DNA of 64,000 nt, taken from NCBI RefSeq assembly GCF_005503355.1, contig NZ_SCMK01000002.1, forward strand, positions 1 to 64,000, written 5' to 3'. The notes beneath the pieces are model-generated. The model was given only the letters and a program-made list of their open reading frames with translations, was not told the DNA's origin and searched no databases. Origin of the DNA: Sphingomonas sp. 1F27F7B (GTDB lineage: Bacteria > Pseudomonadota > Alphaproteobacteria > Sphingomonadales > Sphingomonadaceae). Shown here piece by piece: positions 49,439 through 59,367 of this stretch. Within the stretch, counting starts at the first letter, position 1. The number at the start of each line of letters is the position of its first letter. A program made the position numbers and the translations under genes.

Positions 49439-50119
49439 ATGTCCGATACCCTTCCTGCCTTTCCGAACATCGACAGCACCGACTGGTCGCCGCCGGCCCA
49501 GACCGACCCGATCGAGATGGTGCGCGTGACCAAGCCGCTCATCATCTATGCCGATGCCGACAACGCCAACTACCAGGACAATGTGTGGGACGAGCCGCGC
49601 GCTTCGGGCTGGCCGCGCCTCAACAACTGGTGGGACAACAGCGCACCGCAGCCGCACCAGTTGGTGCTGCGCAAGTTCTGGAAGCTGGTGCCCGGCACCT
49701 TCACTCATCTCTATCCCGGCACGCACCTGCAGAAGAGCTGGGCCTATGAGCATGGCATCTCGACGACCGACACCGAATCGCTGACGGTGCAGATGGGCTT
49801 TTCCGGCGGCGGCGTCAGCGCGGGGGTGAGCGCCACGCTCTCGCATTCGGTGACGATCAACGACAAGCAGACCTCCACCATCCAGTTCAACGTCGATCCG
49901 CCCGCCTCGGGCACGCGCGTCTGGATGCTCTGGGACCTGATGTACGAATTCATGATCGTGAAGACGGGCACCAACGACGTCATCCCGACGGGCCGCTATC
50001 ATGGCGATGTCGATTTCAACAATGACGACCATTATTCGGGCGCCTATCTCGACTATCGCTGGACGCACCTGACCATCTCGTCGGGCATATTGTGCCCGCA
50101 GGACAAGGTGTTCGCCTGA
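49439..50119 (+). CDS. Unclassified protein with alternating beta segment
   Basis: A 226-residue protein without signal peptide; GGGGAG lies eight bases before the ATG (another in-frame ATG is 15 bases upstream). Residues about 112-150 alternate polar and small/hydrophobic residues (ESLTVQMGFSGGGVSAGVSA, then TLSHSVTINDKQTSTIQFNV), as in the membrane-inserting hairpin of aerolysin/MTX-type pore formers. The rest is rich in W, Y and D. The pore-former link is only a resemblance of pattern; no family is named with confidence. It may be secreted by lysis or act inside the cell. Confidence 0.7.
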   Translation: MSDTLPAFPNIDSTDWSPPAQTDPIEMVRVTKPLIIYADADNANYQDNVWDEPRASGWPRLNNWWDNSAPQPHQLVLRKFWKLVPGTFTHLYPGTHLQKSWAYEHGISTTDTESLTVQMGFSGGGVSAGVSATLSHSVTINDKQTSTIQFNVDPPASGTRVWMLWDLMYEFMIVKTGTNDVIPTGRYHGDVDFNNDDHYSGAYLDYRWTHLTISSGILCPQDKVFA

Positions 50120-50127
50120 TCCCGGCA

Positions 50128-50156
50128 CCGGTCTCCCGCCCGGCGCGGGAGACCGG
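50128..50156. terminator. Perfect hairpin after the unclassified protein gene
   Basis: CCGGTCTCCCGC pairs with GCGGGAGACCGG (12 bp) around loop CCGGC, starting 9 bases after the stop. No T-run follows, so terminator activity is likely but not certain. The lysS gene begins 53 bp downstream. Confidence 0.55.
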
Positions 50157-50208
50157 ATTCGCCGCGGCGCTGGCCCCGCGCGCCCGTCTCCGCTAGAGGC
50201 GCGCGGTT

Positions 50209-51786
50209 ATGACCGACACGAACGCCCTGCGCGCCGCCGCATTCGACTCCAAGGCCTGGCCCTATGAAGAGGCGCGCAAGCTGGTGAAACGCTATCCGGA
50301 GGGCAAGCCCGACGGATCGCCGATGCTGTTCGAGACCGGATACGGCCCGTCGGGCCTGCCGCATATCGGCACCTTCCAGGAAGTGCTGCGCACCACCATG
50401 GTGCGCCACGCCTATGAAGAGATGACGGGCCTGAAGACCCGGCTGATCGCGTTCAGCGACGATATGGACGGGCTGCGCAAGGTGCCGGACAATGTGCCGA
50501 ACCAGGCGCTGCTGGCCGCGCATCTCGGCAAGCCGCTGTCGCGCATCCCCGATCCGTTCGGGAAGTTCGAGAGCTTCGCCGCCCACAACAATGCGATGCT
50601 GCGCGAATTCCTCGATCGCTTCGGCTTCGAATATGAATTCGCCTCCTCGACCGATTATTACGGCTCGGGCCGCTTCGACGAGACGCTGCGCAAGGTGCTG
50701 CGCAACTACCGGGCGATCATGGACGTGATGCTGCCCACGCTGCGTGCCGAGCGCGCGGCGACCTATTCGCCGGTGCTGCCGGTGAGCCCCGCGTCGGGCG
50801 TCGTCCTCCAGGTGCCGGTGGAAGTGGTCGATGCCGAGGCGGGGATCATCCGTTTCGAGGACGAAGGCGAGACGATCGAGCAGTCGATCTTCGGCGGCAA
50901 GGCCAAGCTCCAGTGGAAGCCCGACTGGGGCATGCGCTGGGCGGCGCTCGGCGTCGATTACGAGATGTATGGCAAGGACCTGATCGACAGCGGCGTGCAG
51001 AGCGGCAAGATCGCCCAGGTGCTCGGCGGCCGGAAGCCCGAGGGGCTGATCTACGAGCTGTTCCTCGACGCCAAGGGCGAGAAGATCTCCAAGTCCAAGG
51101 GCAACGGCCTGTCGATTGAGGAATGGCTGACCTATGGCCCGGACGAGAGCCTGGCCTTCTACATCTATCGCGAGCCGAAAAAGGCCAAGTCGCTGCACCT
51201 GGGCCTGATCCCGCGCGCGATCGAGGAATATTGGCAGTTCCGCGCCAATTACCCGGCGCAGGAAGTGGCGCAGCAGCTCGGCAACCCGGTCCACCACATC
51301 CACAATGGGAAGGTGCCGGCCGAGACGCTGCCGGTCACCTTCGGGCTGCTGCTCAACCTGGTCAGCCTGCCGGGCGTGGGCAATCGCGAGACGATCTGGG
51401 GCTTCCTGCGCCGCTATTCGCCGGAGCTCTCGCCCGAATCGCATCCCGAGCTCGACCGGATGGTGGGCTATGCGATCCGCTATGCCCGCGACTTCGTCGA
51501 GCCGACGCTCCGGCGCCGGGCGCCGAGCGAAGCCGAGGCGGGGGCGCTGCGCCAGCTCGACGAACAGCTCGCGGCGCTGCCGGAGCATGCCTCGGCCGAG
51601 GATATCCAGAACATCGTCTACGAGATCGGCAAGACCGACGCGTTCGAGAATCTGCGCGACTGGTTCAAGGCGCTCTACGAGACCTTGCTGGGCAGCGAGC
51701 AGGGGCCGCGCATGGGCAGCTTCATCGCGCTTTACGGGATCGAGAACAGCCGCAAGCTGATCGCCGAGGCGCTGGCCCGGGCCTGA
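50209..51786 (+). CDS. lysS: Lysine--tRNA ligase, class I
   Basis: A 525-residue class I LysRS (archaeal type), unrelated to the common class II enzyme. The HIGH-like motif is H52-I-G-T55 in [14 protein letters not shown], and the KMSKS loop is KISKSKG at 292-298. The N-terminal catalytic domain and a helical anticodon-binding C-terminal half fit. Alphaproteobacteria often use this class I enzyme. Charges tRNA-Lys. Confidence 0.96.
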   Translation: MTDTNALRAAAFDSKAWPYEEARKLVKRYPEGKPDGSPMLFETGYGPSGLPHIGTFQEVLRTTMVRHAYEEMTGLKTRLIAFSDDMDGLRKVPDNVPNQALLAAHLGKPLSRIPDPFGKFESFAAHNNAMLREFLDRFGFEYEFASSTDYYGSGRFDETLRKVLRNYRAIMDVMLPTLRAERAATYSPVLPVSPASGVVLQVPVEVVDAEAGIIRFEDEGETIEQSIFGGKAKLQWKPDWGMRWAALGVDYEMYGKDLIDSGVQSGKIAQVLGGRKPEGLIYELFLDAKGEKISKSKGNGLSIEEWLTYGPDESLAFYIYREPKKAKSLHLGLIPRAIEEYWQFRANYPAQEVAQQLGNPVHHIHNGKVPAETLPVTFGLLLNLVSLPGVGNRETIWGFLRRYSPELSPESHPELDRMVGYAIRYARDFVEPTLRRRAPSEAEAGALRQLDEQLAALPEHASAEDIQNIVYEIGKTDAFENLRDWFKALYETLLGSEQGPRMGSFIALYGIENSRKLIAEALARA

Positions 51787-51790
51787 ACGC

Positions 51791-53263
51791 TCAGGGCGCG
51801 GGCGCCTGCCAGGCGAGCACCGCCTGCGCGCCGGTGCCGGACAGGCGCGTGGCGGAAATGCCGGCCGCCTCCAGCCGCGCGATCACCGTATCGGCGTGCC
51901 GCCCGGCGACGCCGATCGGCAGATGCAGGCGCCGCGCGCCCCAGATCGCGGTGTCGATCGCAGCGATTCCCGCGGCATCGGGCGCATCGCCCTCGAAGCT
52001 GACCGGCGGCAACGGCGCTGCGGGCGGGAGCAAAGTCACCTGCCAGTCCGGCGCAGTGGCGGCAACGCGCTGCTCGAGCGCGCGATAGCTGGCGAGCGAG
52101 GCGCCCGGCAGCGGGGCGGCACGCACTTCGGCACGGCGCGCCGCGCCGTCGAGCAGGATGCCGTTCTCGTCGCCCGCGACCAGCGCCAGCCGATCGCGCA
52201 GAAGATCGGCCTCGGAGCGCTCGCGCTCGCGCGACTGGGCGGCCGCGATCTGCGCCGATTCGCTGGCGCCGCTCTCGCCGCCGACGCGGACCTGGTCGAC
52301 ATGCACCTCCACCGGATGGCCGAGCGCCGCCTGGATCGCCACGCCGGCACGGGCATCGCCGTCCGCGCGCAGCGAGGGCGTGAACACCACCGCGCGGATC
52401 CGCTCGGGCCTTCCTTCGAAATCGATGTCGAGCTGGCTGATCCGTGCCTCTCGCGGGAAGCTGGCGCGGATCGCCTCGCGCACCTGGCGCTGGGCCAGCG
52501 CTTCCCAGGCGATCTGCCGCAGCGCGACGCCGAGCGGCACCGCCAGCGCCACCATGCCGACGATGATCAGCAGCCCCTGCAGCCGGGTCTGCGACGGCGA
52601 GAGATGCCCGCCAAAGCCATAGAGCCGCGCCATGATCGCCGCGGTGAGCGCGATGGTGACGAGATTGGTGAAGAACAGCAGCAGCGCGCCGCCGGCCACC
52701 GTGCCGTTCAGCGTGGCGATGCCGAAGCCCACCACGGCGAGCGGCGGCATCAGCGCGATGGCGATGGCCACGCCCACCACCGTCTCGCCGCGCCCGCGGA
52801 TCAGCGCATAGCCGCCCGCCATCGCCGAGAGCAGCGCGACGAGCAGATCGAACAAATTGGGCTTGGTGCGCGCCGCGATCTCGCTCGTCACCGTCTGGAC
52901 CGGCGAAAGCGCGACGAAGCCCGCGCACAGCAGCACCGCGATCGCCGCGCCGGCGGCCAGCGCGAAGGCGGCGCGGCGGATCTCGGCCAGGTCGAAGGTG
53001 GCGATGCCGAAGCCGAGGCCGATGATCGGCATCATCAGCGGCGAGATCAGCATCGCGCCGATCAGCACCGCGGAGGACGGCAGCAGCAAGCCGAGGATCG
53101 CGATCAGCCCCGAGACGACGACCAGGAAGGCATAGCGCCCGCTGAACCCCGAATCGGCATGCACCCGCGCGAGCACCGCGCCATGCTCGACCGAGCCGAC
53201 CACTACGCGGCGCCACCAGCGCCAGGGCAGGGCGCGGCCGGCCGAGGGGAAGGGCCTGTCCAT
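51791..53263 (-). CDS. DUF389 family membrane protein
   Basis: A 490-residue protein. N-terminal membrane half (about 40-265) has six or so helices with the DUF389 hallmarks: PSSAVLIGAMLISPLMMPIIG and GETVVGVAIAIALMPPLAVVG. The C-terminal half (about 270-490) is soluble, with a helical stretch rich in R, E and S. Function is unknown. ATG at 53263 is chosen; a longer ATG start at 53317 is possible. Divergent from nhaA. Confidence 0.9.
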   Translation of the reverse strand: MDRPFPSAGRALPWRWWRRVVVGSVEHGAVLARVHADSGFSGRYAFLVVVSGLIAILGLLLPSSAVLIGAMLISPLMMPIIGLGFGIATFDLAEIRRAAFALAAGAAIAVLLCAGFVALSPVQTVTSEIAARTKPNLFDLLVALLSAMAGGYALIRGRGETVVGVAIAIALMPPLAVVGFGIATLNGTVAGGALLLFFTNLVTIALTAAIMARLYGFGGHLSPSQTRLQGLLIIVGMVALAVPLGVALRQIAWEALAQRQVREAIRASFPREARISQLDIDFEGRPERIRAVVFTPSLRADGDARAGVAIQAALGHPVEVHVDQVRVGGESGASESAQIAAAQSRERERSEADLLRDRLALVAGDENGILLDGAARRAEVRAAPLPGASLASYRALEQRVAATAPDWQVTLLPPAAPLPPVSFEGDAPDAAGIAAIDTAIWGARRLHLPIGVAGRHADTVIARLEAAGISATRLSGTGAQAVLAWQAPAP

Positions 53264-53345
53264 TCGCCATCGGTACGGGCTTTGCAGCGCGACATCCACC
53301 CCATAGAACCGCCGCATCGGCAAGCAGGAGGGCGACGGGCCGCGC

Positions 53346-54632
53346 ATGAGCAGAATCGAAGACGCAGCCGAGACGATCGCCGAGGCACCGGTCCGCATCG
53401 AATCGGCGCTGCGCAGCTTCCTGAAGAGCGAAGCCTCGGGCGGCATCATCCTGATCGCCGCCGCCATCCTCGCGATGATCGCGGCCAATGTCCCCGGCGT
53501 CTCGGAGACCTATTTCCACACGCTCCACCGCGAGATCGGACCCACGCTCTCCGCCGTGCATGGGCCGATGACGGTGCATCTGTGGATCAATGACGGGCTG
53601 ATGGCGCTGTTCTTCCTGCTCGTCGGGCTCGAGATCAAGCGCGAGTTCGTCGACGGCCGGCTCGCCAGCTGGGAGCGCCGCCGCCTGCCGGTGGTGGCCG
53701 CCGCCGCCGGCATGGTCGGCCCGGCGATCTTCTATCTGGCCGTCGCCGGTACGACGCCCGGCCTTGCCCGGGGCTGGGCAATCCCGGCCGCGACCGACAT
53801 CGCCTTCGCCATCGGCGTGCTCGCGATCCTGGGCAGCCGCGCGCCGGCGTCGCTCAAGCTGTTCCTCACCACCGTCGCGATCGTCGACGACATGGGCGCA
53901 GTGGCGATCATCGCGCTTGCCTATACCGCGCACATCAGCACGCTGGCGCTGGCCGGCGCGGCGCTGGTGCTCGCCGCCATGTACGTGCTCAACCGCAGCG
54001 GCGTGCGGCAGCTCTGGATCTACCTGCTGCTCGCCGTGCTGCTCTGGTACCTCGTGTTCCTCTCCGGCATCCACGCGACCGTCGCCGGCGTGGCCGCCGC
54101 GATGACGATCCCGATCGTCAAGTCGCCCGGCCATCCCGACGATGCCGGCTCGCCGCTTCACCGGCTCGAGCACGCGCTGCATCCCTGGTCGGCCTATCTG
54201 ATCGTGCCGCTGTTCGGCTTCGCCAATGGCGGCGTCTCGCTGGCCGGGGTCTCGCCTTCGGTGCTGCTCGATCCGCTGCCGCTCGGCATCGCGCTCGGCC
54301 TGTTCCTCGGCAAGCAGCTGGGCATCTTCGGCAGCATCTGGATCGCGGTGCGGACCGGCTTCGCGACGCGCCCGGGCGGCTGGCGCCAGATTTACGGGGT
54401 GTCGCTGCTCGCCGGCATCGGCTTCACGATGAGCCTGTTCATCGGCGGCCTGGCCTTTCCCGACCGGCCCGAGCTGATCGACCATGTGAAGATCGGCGTG
54501 CTCGCCGGATCGATCCTTTCGGCGGCGGCGGGCTATCTCGTTCTGCGCTCGGCGAGCACCGCCGCCACCAGCACCAGGAAGCCACCCAGCGAGAGCAGCG
54601 CGCCGACCCAGCCGGTCGACGTCCAGCCATAG
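53346..54632 (+). CDS. nhaA: Na+/H+ antiporter NhaA
   Basis: A 428-residue antiporter that expels Na+ in exchange for H+. The two adjacent Asp of the transport site are in VAIVDDMGAVAIIAL, and WAIPAATDIAFAIGVLAIL is the conserved helix IV region. About 12 helices are seen. AGGAGG lies 14 bases before the ATG. The last ~27 residues (after GYLVLR) are Ser/Thr/Pro-rich, extend past the usual NhaA end and overlap the convergent MFS gene by 100 bp. Confidence 0.95.
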   Translation: MSRIEDAAETIAEAPVRIESALRSFLKSEASGGIILIAAAILAMIAANVPGVSETYFHTLHREIGPTLSAVHGPMTVHLWINDGLMALFFLLVGLEIKREFVDGRLASWERRRLPVVAAAAGMVGPAIFYLAVAGTTPGLARGWAIPAATDIAFAIGVLAILGSRAPASLKLFLTTVAIVDDMGAVAIIALAYTAHISTLALAGAALVLAAMYVLNRSGVRQLWIYLLLAVLLWYLVFLSGIHATVAGVAAAMTIPIVKSPGHPDDAGSPLHRLEHALHPWSAYLIVPLFGFANGGVSLAGVSPSVLLDPLPLGIALGLFLGKQLGIFGSIWIAVRTGFATRPGGWRQIYGVSLLAGIGFTMSLFIGGLAFPDRPELIDHVKIGVLAGSILSAAAGYLVLRSASTAATSTRKPPSESSAPTQPVDVQP

Positions 54633-55708
54633 CCGGCCGCGATCGCGAGCCCGCCCAGCCAGGGCCCGAGCGCGTTGGCGAAGTTGAACGCCGAGTGGTT
54701 GAGCGAGGCGGCGAGCCCCTGCGCCTCGCCCGCCACGTCCATCAGCCGAGTCTGCAGCACCGCGCCCAGCGCGCCCAGGAAGCCGATCGCGAAGATGTCG
54801 AGCGCGATGCTCCACAGCTGCCCGGCGGCGAAGGGATAGAGCGCGAGCGCGACGGCGCTGCCGAGCAGCAGCACGGCCGCGGTGGGCATCAGCGCGCGAT
54901 CGGCGAACTTCGGCACGATGATGCTGCCGAGCGTCGCGCCCATGCCGAACACCGCGAGGACGAGGGGGATCATGCCCGCCGGCGCCCCGGTCACCTCGAG
55001 CATGGTCGAGGCGACATAGGTATAGACGCAGAACATGCCGCCAAAGCCGATCGCGCTGATGCCGAGCGTGAGCCACACCTGGCCATTGGCGAGCGCGCCG
55101 AGCTCCTTGAGCGGGCTCGCGCCATGTTGGGGCGAGTCGCGCGGCGCGAGCGCCGCGACCAGCGCCACCGTCGCCAGCGCAAGCGCGCCGACCACCACGA
55201 AGCCCCAGCGCCAGCCCAGCGCCTGGCCCAGCCAGTTGGCGAGCGGCACGCCGAGGATCGTCGCCACGGTGAGCCCCAGCATCATCCGCCCGACCGCCTG
55301 GGACCGCTTGTTGACCGGCACCAGCGAAGCGGCGACCAGCGCGGCGATGCCGAAATAGGCGCCATGCGGGAGCCCGGACAGGAAGCGGAACAGCAGCAAC
55401 CAGTGATAGTCGGGCGCGAGCGCGCTCAGCGTGTTGAACAGCGCGAATCCAGTCATCAGCAGGATCAGCGTCAGCCGGCGCGAGAGCTTCGCTGCCGCCA
55501 CCGCGATCAGCGGCGCCCCGACGACCACGCCGAGCGCATAGGCGCTGATGACATGGCCGGCGCTGGGCACGTCGATCTTCAGCCCCTCCGCCATGTACGG
55601 CACCAGGCTCATCGTCGCGAATTCGGTGGTGCCGATCGCGAAGCCGCCCATCGCCAGCGCGAAATGGACGAGGCCGACATTGTGGGTGCGGGGAGCGGGG
55701 CCGTGCAT
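54533..55708 (-). CDS. MFS transporter (AraJ/SotB-like)
   Basis: A 391-residue major facilitator with 12 helices. Seen: GGFAIGTTEFATMSLVPYMAE near the start, the AYALGVVVGAPLIAV helix, and LSRRLTLILLM; these are typical of the sugar/arabinose efflux or purine efflux (NepI/AraJ) type. The substrate is unknown. ATG at 55708 starts just before the conserved region; longer frames upstream look like noise. Its last helix is encoded opposite the end of nhaA. Confidence 0.9.
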   Translation of the reverse strand: MHGPAPRTHNVGLVHFALAMGGFAIGTTEFATMSLVPYMAEGLKIDVPSAGHVISAYALGVVVGAPLIAVAAAKLSRRLTLILLMTGFALFNTLSALAPDYHWLLLFRFLSGLPHGAYFGIAALVAASLVPVNKRSQAVGRMMLGLTVATILGVPLANWLGQALGWRWGFVVVGALALATVALVAALAPRDSPQHGASPLKELGALANGQVWLTLGISAIGFGGMFCVYTYVASTMLEVTGAPAGMIPLVLAVFGMGATLGSIIVPKFADRALMPTAAVLLLGSAVALALYPFAAGQLWSIALDIFAIGFLGALGAVLQTRLMDVAGEAQGLAASLNHSAFNFANALGPWLGGLAIAAGYGWTSTGWVGALLSLGGFLVLVAAVLAERRTR

Positions 55709-55826
55709 GCGCCTCAAGTGCGTATGCTGCACTGCAGCGTCAACCCCCGGCGCGCGCATCCCGGGTTGCGCCGCCCGCACGGCCACCGCCCTTCCCGGCG
55801 CCACGGCGATCGCCTATCCTGTCGCC

Positions 55827-56360
55827 ATGCTCGCCGCCGCCATGTTCCTGCTCGCCGCGCCGGACGCCTGCCCTTCGGACTGGCGCCTGCTCTTCGTCAA
55901 CGGCCCCCAGGGGGAGGATGTCGCGGGCAGCCGCGCGGCGCTGATCGCGGCGGCGCGCCGCGGCAGCCCGTTGCGGGTCGGCTGGGGCGAAGCGGCCAGG
56001 GACGGCAGCTGGTCGGTCGAGGAATTCTCCAATGTCGGCTTCACCAACATCATGGGCGGCCGCGACCTGGTCGTGCAGCTGGAGCCGGCGATGATCCAGA
56101 ACGATTATCTCGACGCGAAACAGGCCACGCTTCGGGCCGAGCCGCTGGAATGGCGGGCGATCATGTCGACCGACGGGCGCTTCGACGCGCAGATGACCGT
56201 CCCCGCCACGGGCAAGCTGTTCCGCACGCTGCGCCAGCGCACGCGGATCCATTGGTACGCGCTTGCACCCGATCCGAAATGTGATGCACGCGAAGCAGTG
56301 AACTCGGCACCCCCCGGCCGCGCGAACATCCTGGTCGAAAGCATCAAGCCGGTCGAATGA
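55827..56360 (+). CDS. Hypothetical secreted protein
   Basis: A 177-residue protein. The N-terminus LAAAMFLLAAPDACPSDW looks like a signal peptide. The mature part has a beta-rich pattern (RGSPLRVGWGEAARDGSWSV, SNVGFTNIMGGRDLVVQLEP). Two cysteines near the ends could pair. No family is recognised. ATGA overlap couples it to the MFS gene that follows. Confidence 0.7.
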   Translation: MLAAAMFLLAAPDACPSDWRLLFVNGPQGEDVAGSRAALIAAARRGSPLRVGWGEAARDGSWSVEEFSNVGFTNIMGGRDLVVQLEPAMIQNDYLDAKQATLRAEPLEWRAIMSTDGRFDAQMTVPATGKLFRTLRQRTRIHWYALAPDPKCDAREAVNSAPPGRANILVESIKPVE

Positions 56361-57634
56361 CCGGGCCCGATCCCGCTGGCCCGGAGGCCGGGCCGGAGAG
56401 CGCGCCGCATGCCGGATATGCGCGCGGCACCCCGGGCTATCGGCGGCTGACGCTCGCCATGTTGTTCGCGGGCTTCTCGACCTTCTCGCTCCTCTATTCC
56501 GCCCAACCGCTGCTGCCGCTGTTCGCCGCCGAGTTCCGCCTCAGCGCGGAAGCGGCGAGCCTCGCCATCTCGCTCGCCACCGGGCCGCTGGCCGTGGCGA
56601 TCGTCATTGCCGGGATGCTTTCGGACAAGCTCGGCCGCCGCCCCTTGATGGTATTCGCGATGTTCGGCGCGGGGCTGCTCACCACGCTGACCGGGCTGGC
56701 GCCGGGCTGGGGCACGCTGCTGGCGTTGCGGCTGCTCACCGGCATCGCGCTGGCCGGAATGCCCGCCGTCGCCATGGCCTATGTCAGCGAGGAGGTGGAA
56801 CCGCACTCCGTGGGGCCGGCAATGGGTCTCTACATCGCCGGCAGCGCGATCGGCGGCATGGCCGGGCGGCTGGGGGTGAGCCTGCTCACCGAGCTGATCG
56901 ACTGGCGCTGGGGCCTGATCGGCGTCGGGCTGGTCGGCCTGGCGATGGCCGAGGGCTTTCGCCGCCTCGCCCCGCCCTCGCGCCGCTTCGTGCCGCAGGT
57001 CGTGCACCCGGGCGCGGTGCTGGCGGCAGGGCGTGACCTGTTCAGGGACCGGGCGATGCCCTTGCTCTATGCCGAAGCGTTCCTGCTGATGGGCGTGTTC
57101 GTCACCATCTACAATTATGTCGGCTTCCGCCTGGTCGCGCCGCCCTTCACCCTCGGCCATGCGGCGATCGGCGCGATCTTCCTGCTCTATCTGCTCGGGT
57201 CGGGGAGCTCGGCCTGGTTCGGGCATCTGGCCGAGAGGCGCGGACGGCGGCTGATCTTCTGGATCCCCACCGCAATGCTGCTGATCGGCACCGCGATGAC
57301 TGCCTCGCTCTCGCTGGCGCTGGTGGTGGCCGGCATCGGCGTCGTCACCATCGGCTTTTTCGGCGCCCACTCGATCGCGTCCAGCTGGGTCGGAAGGCGA
57401 GCGCGGGCGAGCCGGGGGCAGGCGGCGGCCTTCTACCTGTTCTTCTATTATCTCGGGTCGAGCGTGCTCGGATCGGCGGGCGGAATCGCCTGGACCGGCT
57501 GGGGCTGGAACGGGGTGGCGCTCTTTTGCGGGGTGCTGACGCTGGCGGCGCTGGCGATCGCCGCGAAGCTGGCGACGGTGCCGCCGCTGCCGATCCCCGA
57601 AGCGACTCCGCCACGGGCGATGGGCGCGGATTGA
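56357..57634 (+). CDS. MFS transporter (YnfM-like)
   Basis: A 425-residue major facilitator with 12 predicted helices. Seen: LYSAQPLLPLFAAEFRLSAE, DKLGRRPLMVFAMFG (A-motif) and YIAGSAIGGMAGRLGVSLL, features of the YnfM/inner membrane transporter group. Substrate unknown; arabinose or drug efflux are known for relatives. The N-terminal ~30 residues before the first helix are P/G/A-rich. Starts in the ATGA overlap with the secreted-protein gene. Confidence 0.9.
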   Translation: MTGPDPAGPEAGPESAPHAGYARGTPGYRRLTLAMLFAGFSTFSLLYSAQPLLPLFAAEFRLSAEAASLAISLATGPLAVAIVIAGMLSDKLGRRPLMVFAMFGAGLLTTLTGLAPGWGTLLALRLLTGIALAGMPAVAMAYVSEEVEPHSVGPAMGLYIAGSAIGGMAGRLGVSLLTELIDWRWGLIGVGLVGLAMAEGFRRLAPPSRRFVPQVVHPGAVLAAGRDLFRDRAMPLLYAEAFLLMGVFVTIYNYVGFRLVAPPFTLGHAAIGAIFLLYLLGSGSSAWFGHLAERRGRRLIFWIPTAMLLIGTAMTASLSLALVVAGIGVVTIGFFGAHSIASSWVGRRARASRGQAAAFYLFFYYLGSSVLGSAGGIAWTGWGWNGVALFCGVLTLAALAIAAKLATVPPLPIPEATPPRAMGAD

Positions 57635-57644
57635 GCCCGGCCGA

Positions 57645-57746
57645 TCAGCGGAAATGCGACCAGGCGACCAGCACGCAGAGGAACGCGAGCAGCACCAACA
57701 GGACCCGGAAGGGAAGCAGGAGCAGCAGATCGGACCGATCGAACAT
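57645..57746 (-). CDS. Possible 33-residue membrane peptide
   Basis: [20 protein letters not shown] followed by [13 protein letters not shown]: a single hydrophobic helix. The ATG is preceded by a perfect hairpin (57750-57771) and no good ribosome-binding site, which lowers confidence. It would be the last gene after the PhyH-like one. Possibly chance. Confidence 0.3.
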   Translation of the reverse strand: MFDRSDLLLLLPFRVLLVLLAFLCVLVAWSHFR

Positions 57747-57749
57747 CGC

Positions 57750-57771
57750 GCGAGGATGCGGCGATCCTCGC
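57750..57771 (-). terminator. Hairpin after the PhyH-like gene
   Basis: GCGAGGAT pairs with ATCCTCGC (8 bp) around six bases. It lies 17 bases beyond the PhyH-like stop. No T-run follows. It could also hide the start of the 33-residue frame. Confidence 0.4.
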
Positions 57772-57787
57772 GAGCACACAATACGCC

Positions 57788-58435
57788 TTACAGGCCGAGC
57801 CATTCCAGCCCCGGGGGCAGGGCCTGCGCCGAGAAATCCACTTGCAGCACCCGCCGATGCCCCGCGCCGCCGCTTGCGGCGGAAGCATGGACGATCGGCG
57901 TGGCGTAGAGCCAGACATCGCCCGCATCGGCGAGGCAGCACGCGGTGCCGCAGCGTTCGACCACTGCCGCGAGCTCGCTCTCCGGGATGCGGCCCAGCCG
58001 GTGCGAGCCCGGCGCGATCAGCAGCGGCGCATTGTCCCGGGGCACCGGATCGAGATGGATCCGCATCGTCCGCATCGCCTCGATCAGCGCGAAGGGCGGT
58101 TCCACGTGGAGCAGCCCCTGCTTGACCGACCAGGGGCCGAAGCCGGGGATATCGGCGCGCGCCCGCACCGCGATCGTCCGGTCCTGATGCCAGCCAAGCG
58201 CCCAGTTGGCGCCCGGGCTCTTGTCGAACAGGATCGCGCGGACCGGCCGCATGCCGCGAACCGGCGCCCCGAGCGTCGCGGTGCCGAGCAGTTCGGCCAG
58301 GCCCGGCACGCCGTGCAGCCGGATTCCCGCGCGGTCGGCGGGCTGGTTCACGGCCAGCGCCGACAGCGCATCGAGAAAAGGGGCGGCCGCACCGGCAAGG
58401 TGCACCGCCCCCTCTTCGTCCAGCGAAAGCGCCAA
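57788..58435 (-). CDS. Phytanoyl-CoA dioxygenase (PhyH) family protein
   Basis: A 215-residue Fe(II)/2-oxoglutarate oxygenase. The metal ligands are in WHQDRTIAV (H-x-D) and PIVHAS (distal His), with a conserved Arg in HRRVLQVDF for 2-oxoglutarate. Length fits the short PhyH type. The substrate is unknown. It lies two bases after etfA on the same strand, so it may be co-transcribed with etfBA. Confidence 0.87.
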   Translation of the reverse strand: MALSLDEEGAVHLAGAAAPFLDALSALAVNQPADRAGIRLHGVPGLAELLGTATLGAPVRGMRPVRAILFDKSPGANWALGWHQDRTIAVRARADIPGFGPWSVKQGLLHVEPPFALIEAMRTMRIHLDPVPRDNAPLLIAPGSHRLGRIPESELAAVVERCGTACCLADAGDVWLYATPIVHASAASGGAGHRRVLQVDFSAQALPPGLEWLGL

Positions 58436-58437
58436 GA

Positions 58438-59367
58438 TCAGAGCTTCTCGGTCAGCTCCGGCACGATCTTGAACAGGTCGCCGACCAGGCCGATGTCCGC
58501 CACCTGGAAGATCGGGGCGTCCTCATCCTTGTTGATCGCGATGATCGTCTTCGAGTCCTTCATGCCGGCGAGGTGCTGGATCGCACCCGAGATGCCGATC
58601 GCGACATAGACTTCGGGAGCGACGATCTTGCCGGTCTGGCCGACCTGATAGTCGTTCGGGGCATAGCCCGCGTCGACGGCGGCGCGCGAGGCGCCGACCG
58701 CGGCGCCGAGCTTGTCCGCCAGCGGATCGATCTGCGCGTGGAACTGCTCCGACGAGCCGAGCGCGCGGCCGCCCGAGACGATGACCTTGGCACTGGTCAG
58801 CTCCGGGCGCTCCGACTTGGCGATCTCCGCGCCCGCGAAGGTGGAGAGACCCTTGTCGCCCTCGCCCGCCACGGCCTCGATCGTGCCGGAGCCGCCGGTA
58901 GCCGCCGCCTTGGGGAAGGCCGTGCCGCGCACGGTGATCACCAGCTTCTTGTCGCTGGTCTGCACGGTGGCGATCGCGTTGCCGGCATAGATCGGGCGCG
59001 TAAAGGTGTCCGCGCCTTCGACCGAGAGGATGTCCGAGATCTGCATCACGTCAAGCGCGGCAGCCACACGCGGCGCGATGTTCTTGCCCGTGGTGGTTGC
59101 CGGGAACAGGACCGCATCATGCGTGTCCATCAGCTTGACGATCAGCGGCGCGACATTCTCGGCCAGGAAATGCGCATAGGCGGCGTCATCGGCGACATGG
59201 ACCTTGCCCACGCCCTCGATCGCCGCCGCCGCCTGGGCGACGCCGCCGACGCCCTGGCCGGCGACGAGGAGATGGACCTCGCCCAGCTTCGCCGCGGCGG
59301 TCACTGCCGAAAGCGTGGCGTCCTTGAGGTTCTGATTGTCGTGCTCGACCCAAACCAGCGTCTTCAT
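58438..59367 (-). CDS. etfA: Electron transfer flavoprotein alpha subunit
   Basis: FAD-binding subunit, 309 residues, of the complex that passes electrons from acyl-CoA dehydrogenases to ubiquinone. Seen: [16 protein letters not shown], the [20 protein letters not shown] block and [18 protein letters not shown], typical of the FAD-binding C-terminal domain. It overlaps etfB by ATGA. The ETF-ubiquinone oxidoreductase is not in this window. Confidence 0.97.
   Translation of the reverse strand: MKTLVWVEHDNQNLKDATLSAVTAAAKLGEVHLLVAGQGVGGVAQAAAAIEGVGKVHVADDAAYAHFLAENVAPLIVKLMDTHDAVLFPATTTGKNIAPRVAAALDVMQISDILSVEGADTFTRPIYAGNAIATVQTSDKKLVITVRGTAFPKAAATGGSGTIEAVAGEGDKGLSTFAGAEIAKSERPELTSAKVIVSGGRALGSSEQFHAQIDPLADKLGAAVGASRAAVDAGYAPNDYQVGQTGKIVAPEVYVAIGISGAIQHLAGMKDSKTIIAINKDEDAPIFQVADIGLVGDLFKIVPELTEKL

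Noticed and set aside
51732..55076. 1114-codon minus-strand frame across DUF389 and nhaA
   Set aside because: It runs through two real genes in other frames and has shadow-like composition (R/A/G runs); no start or domain.
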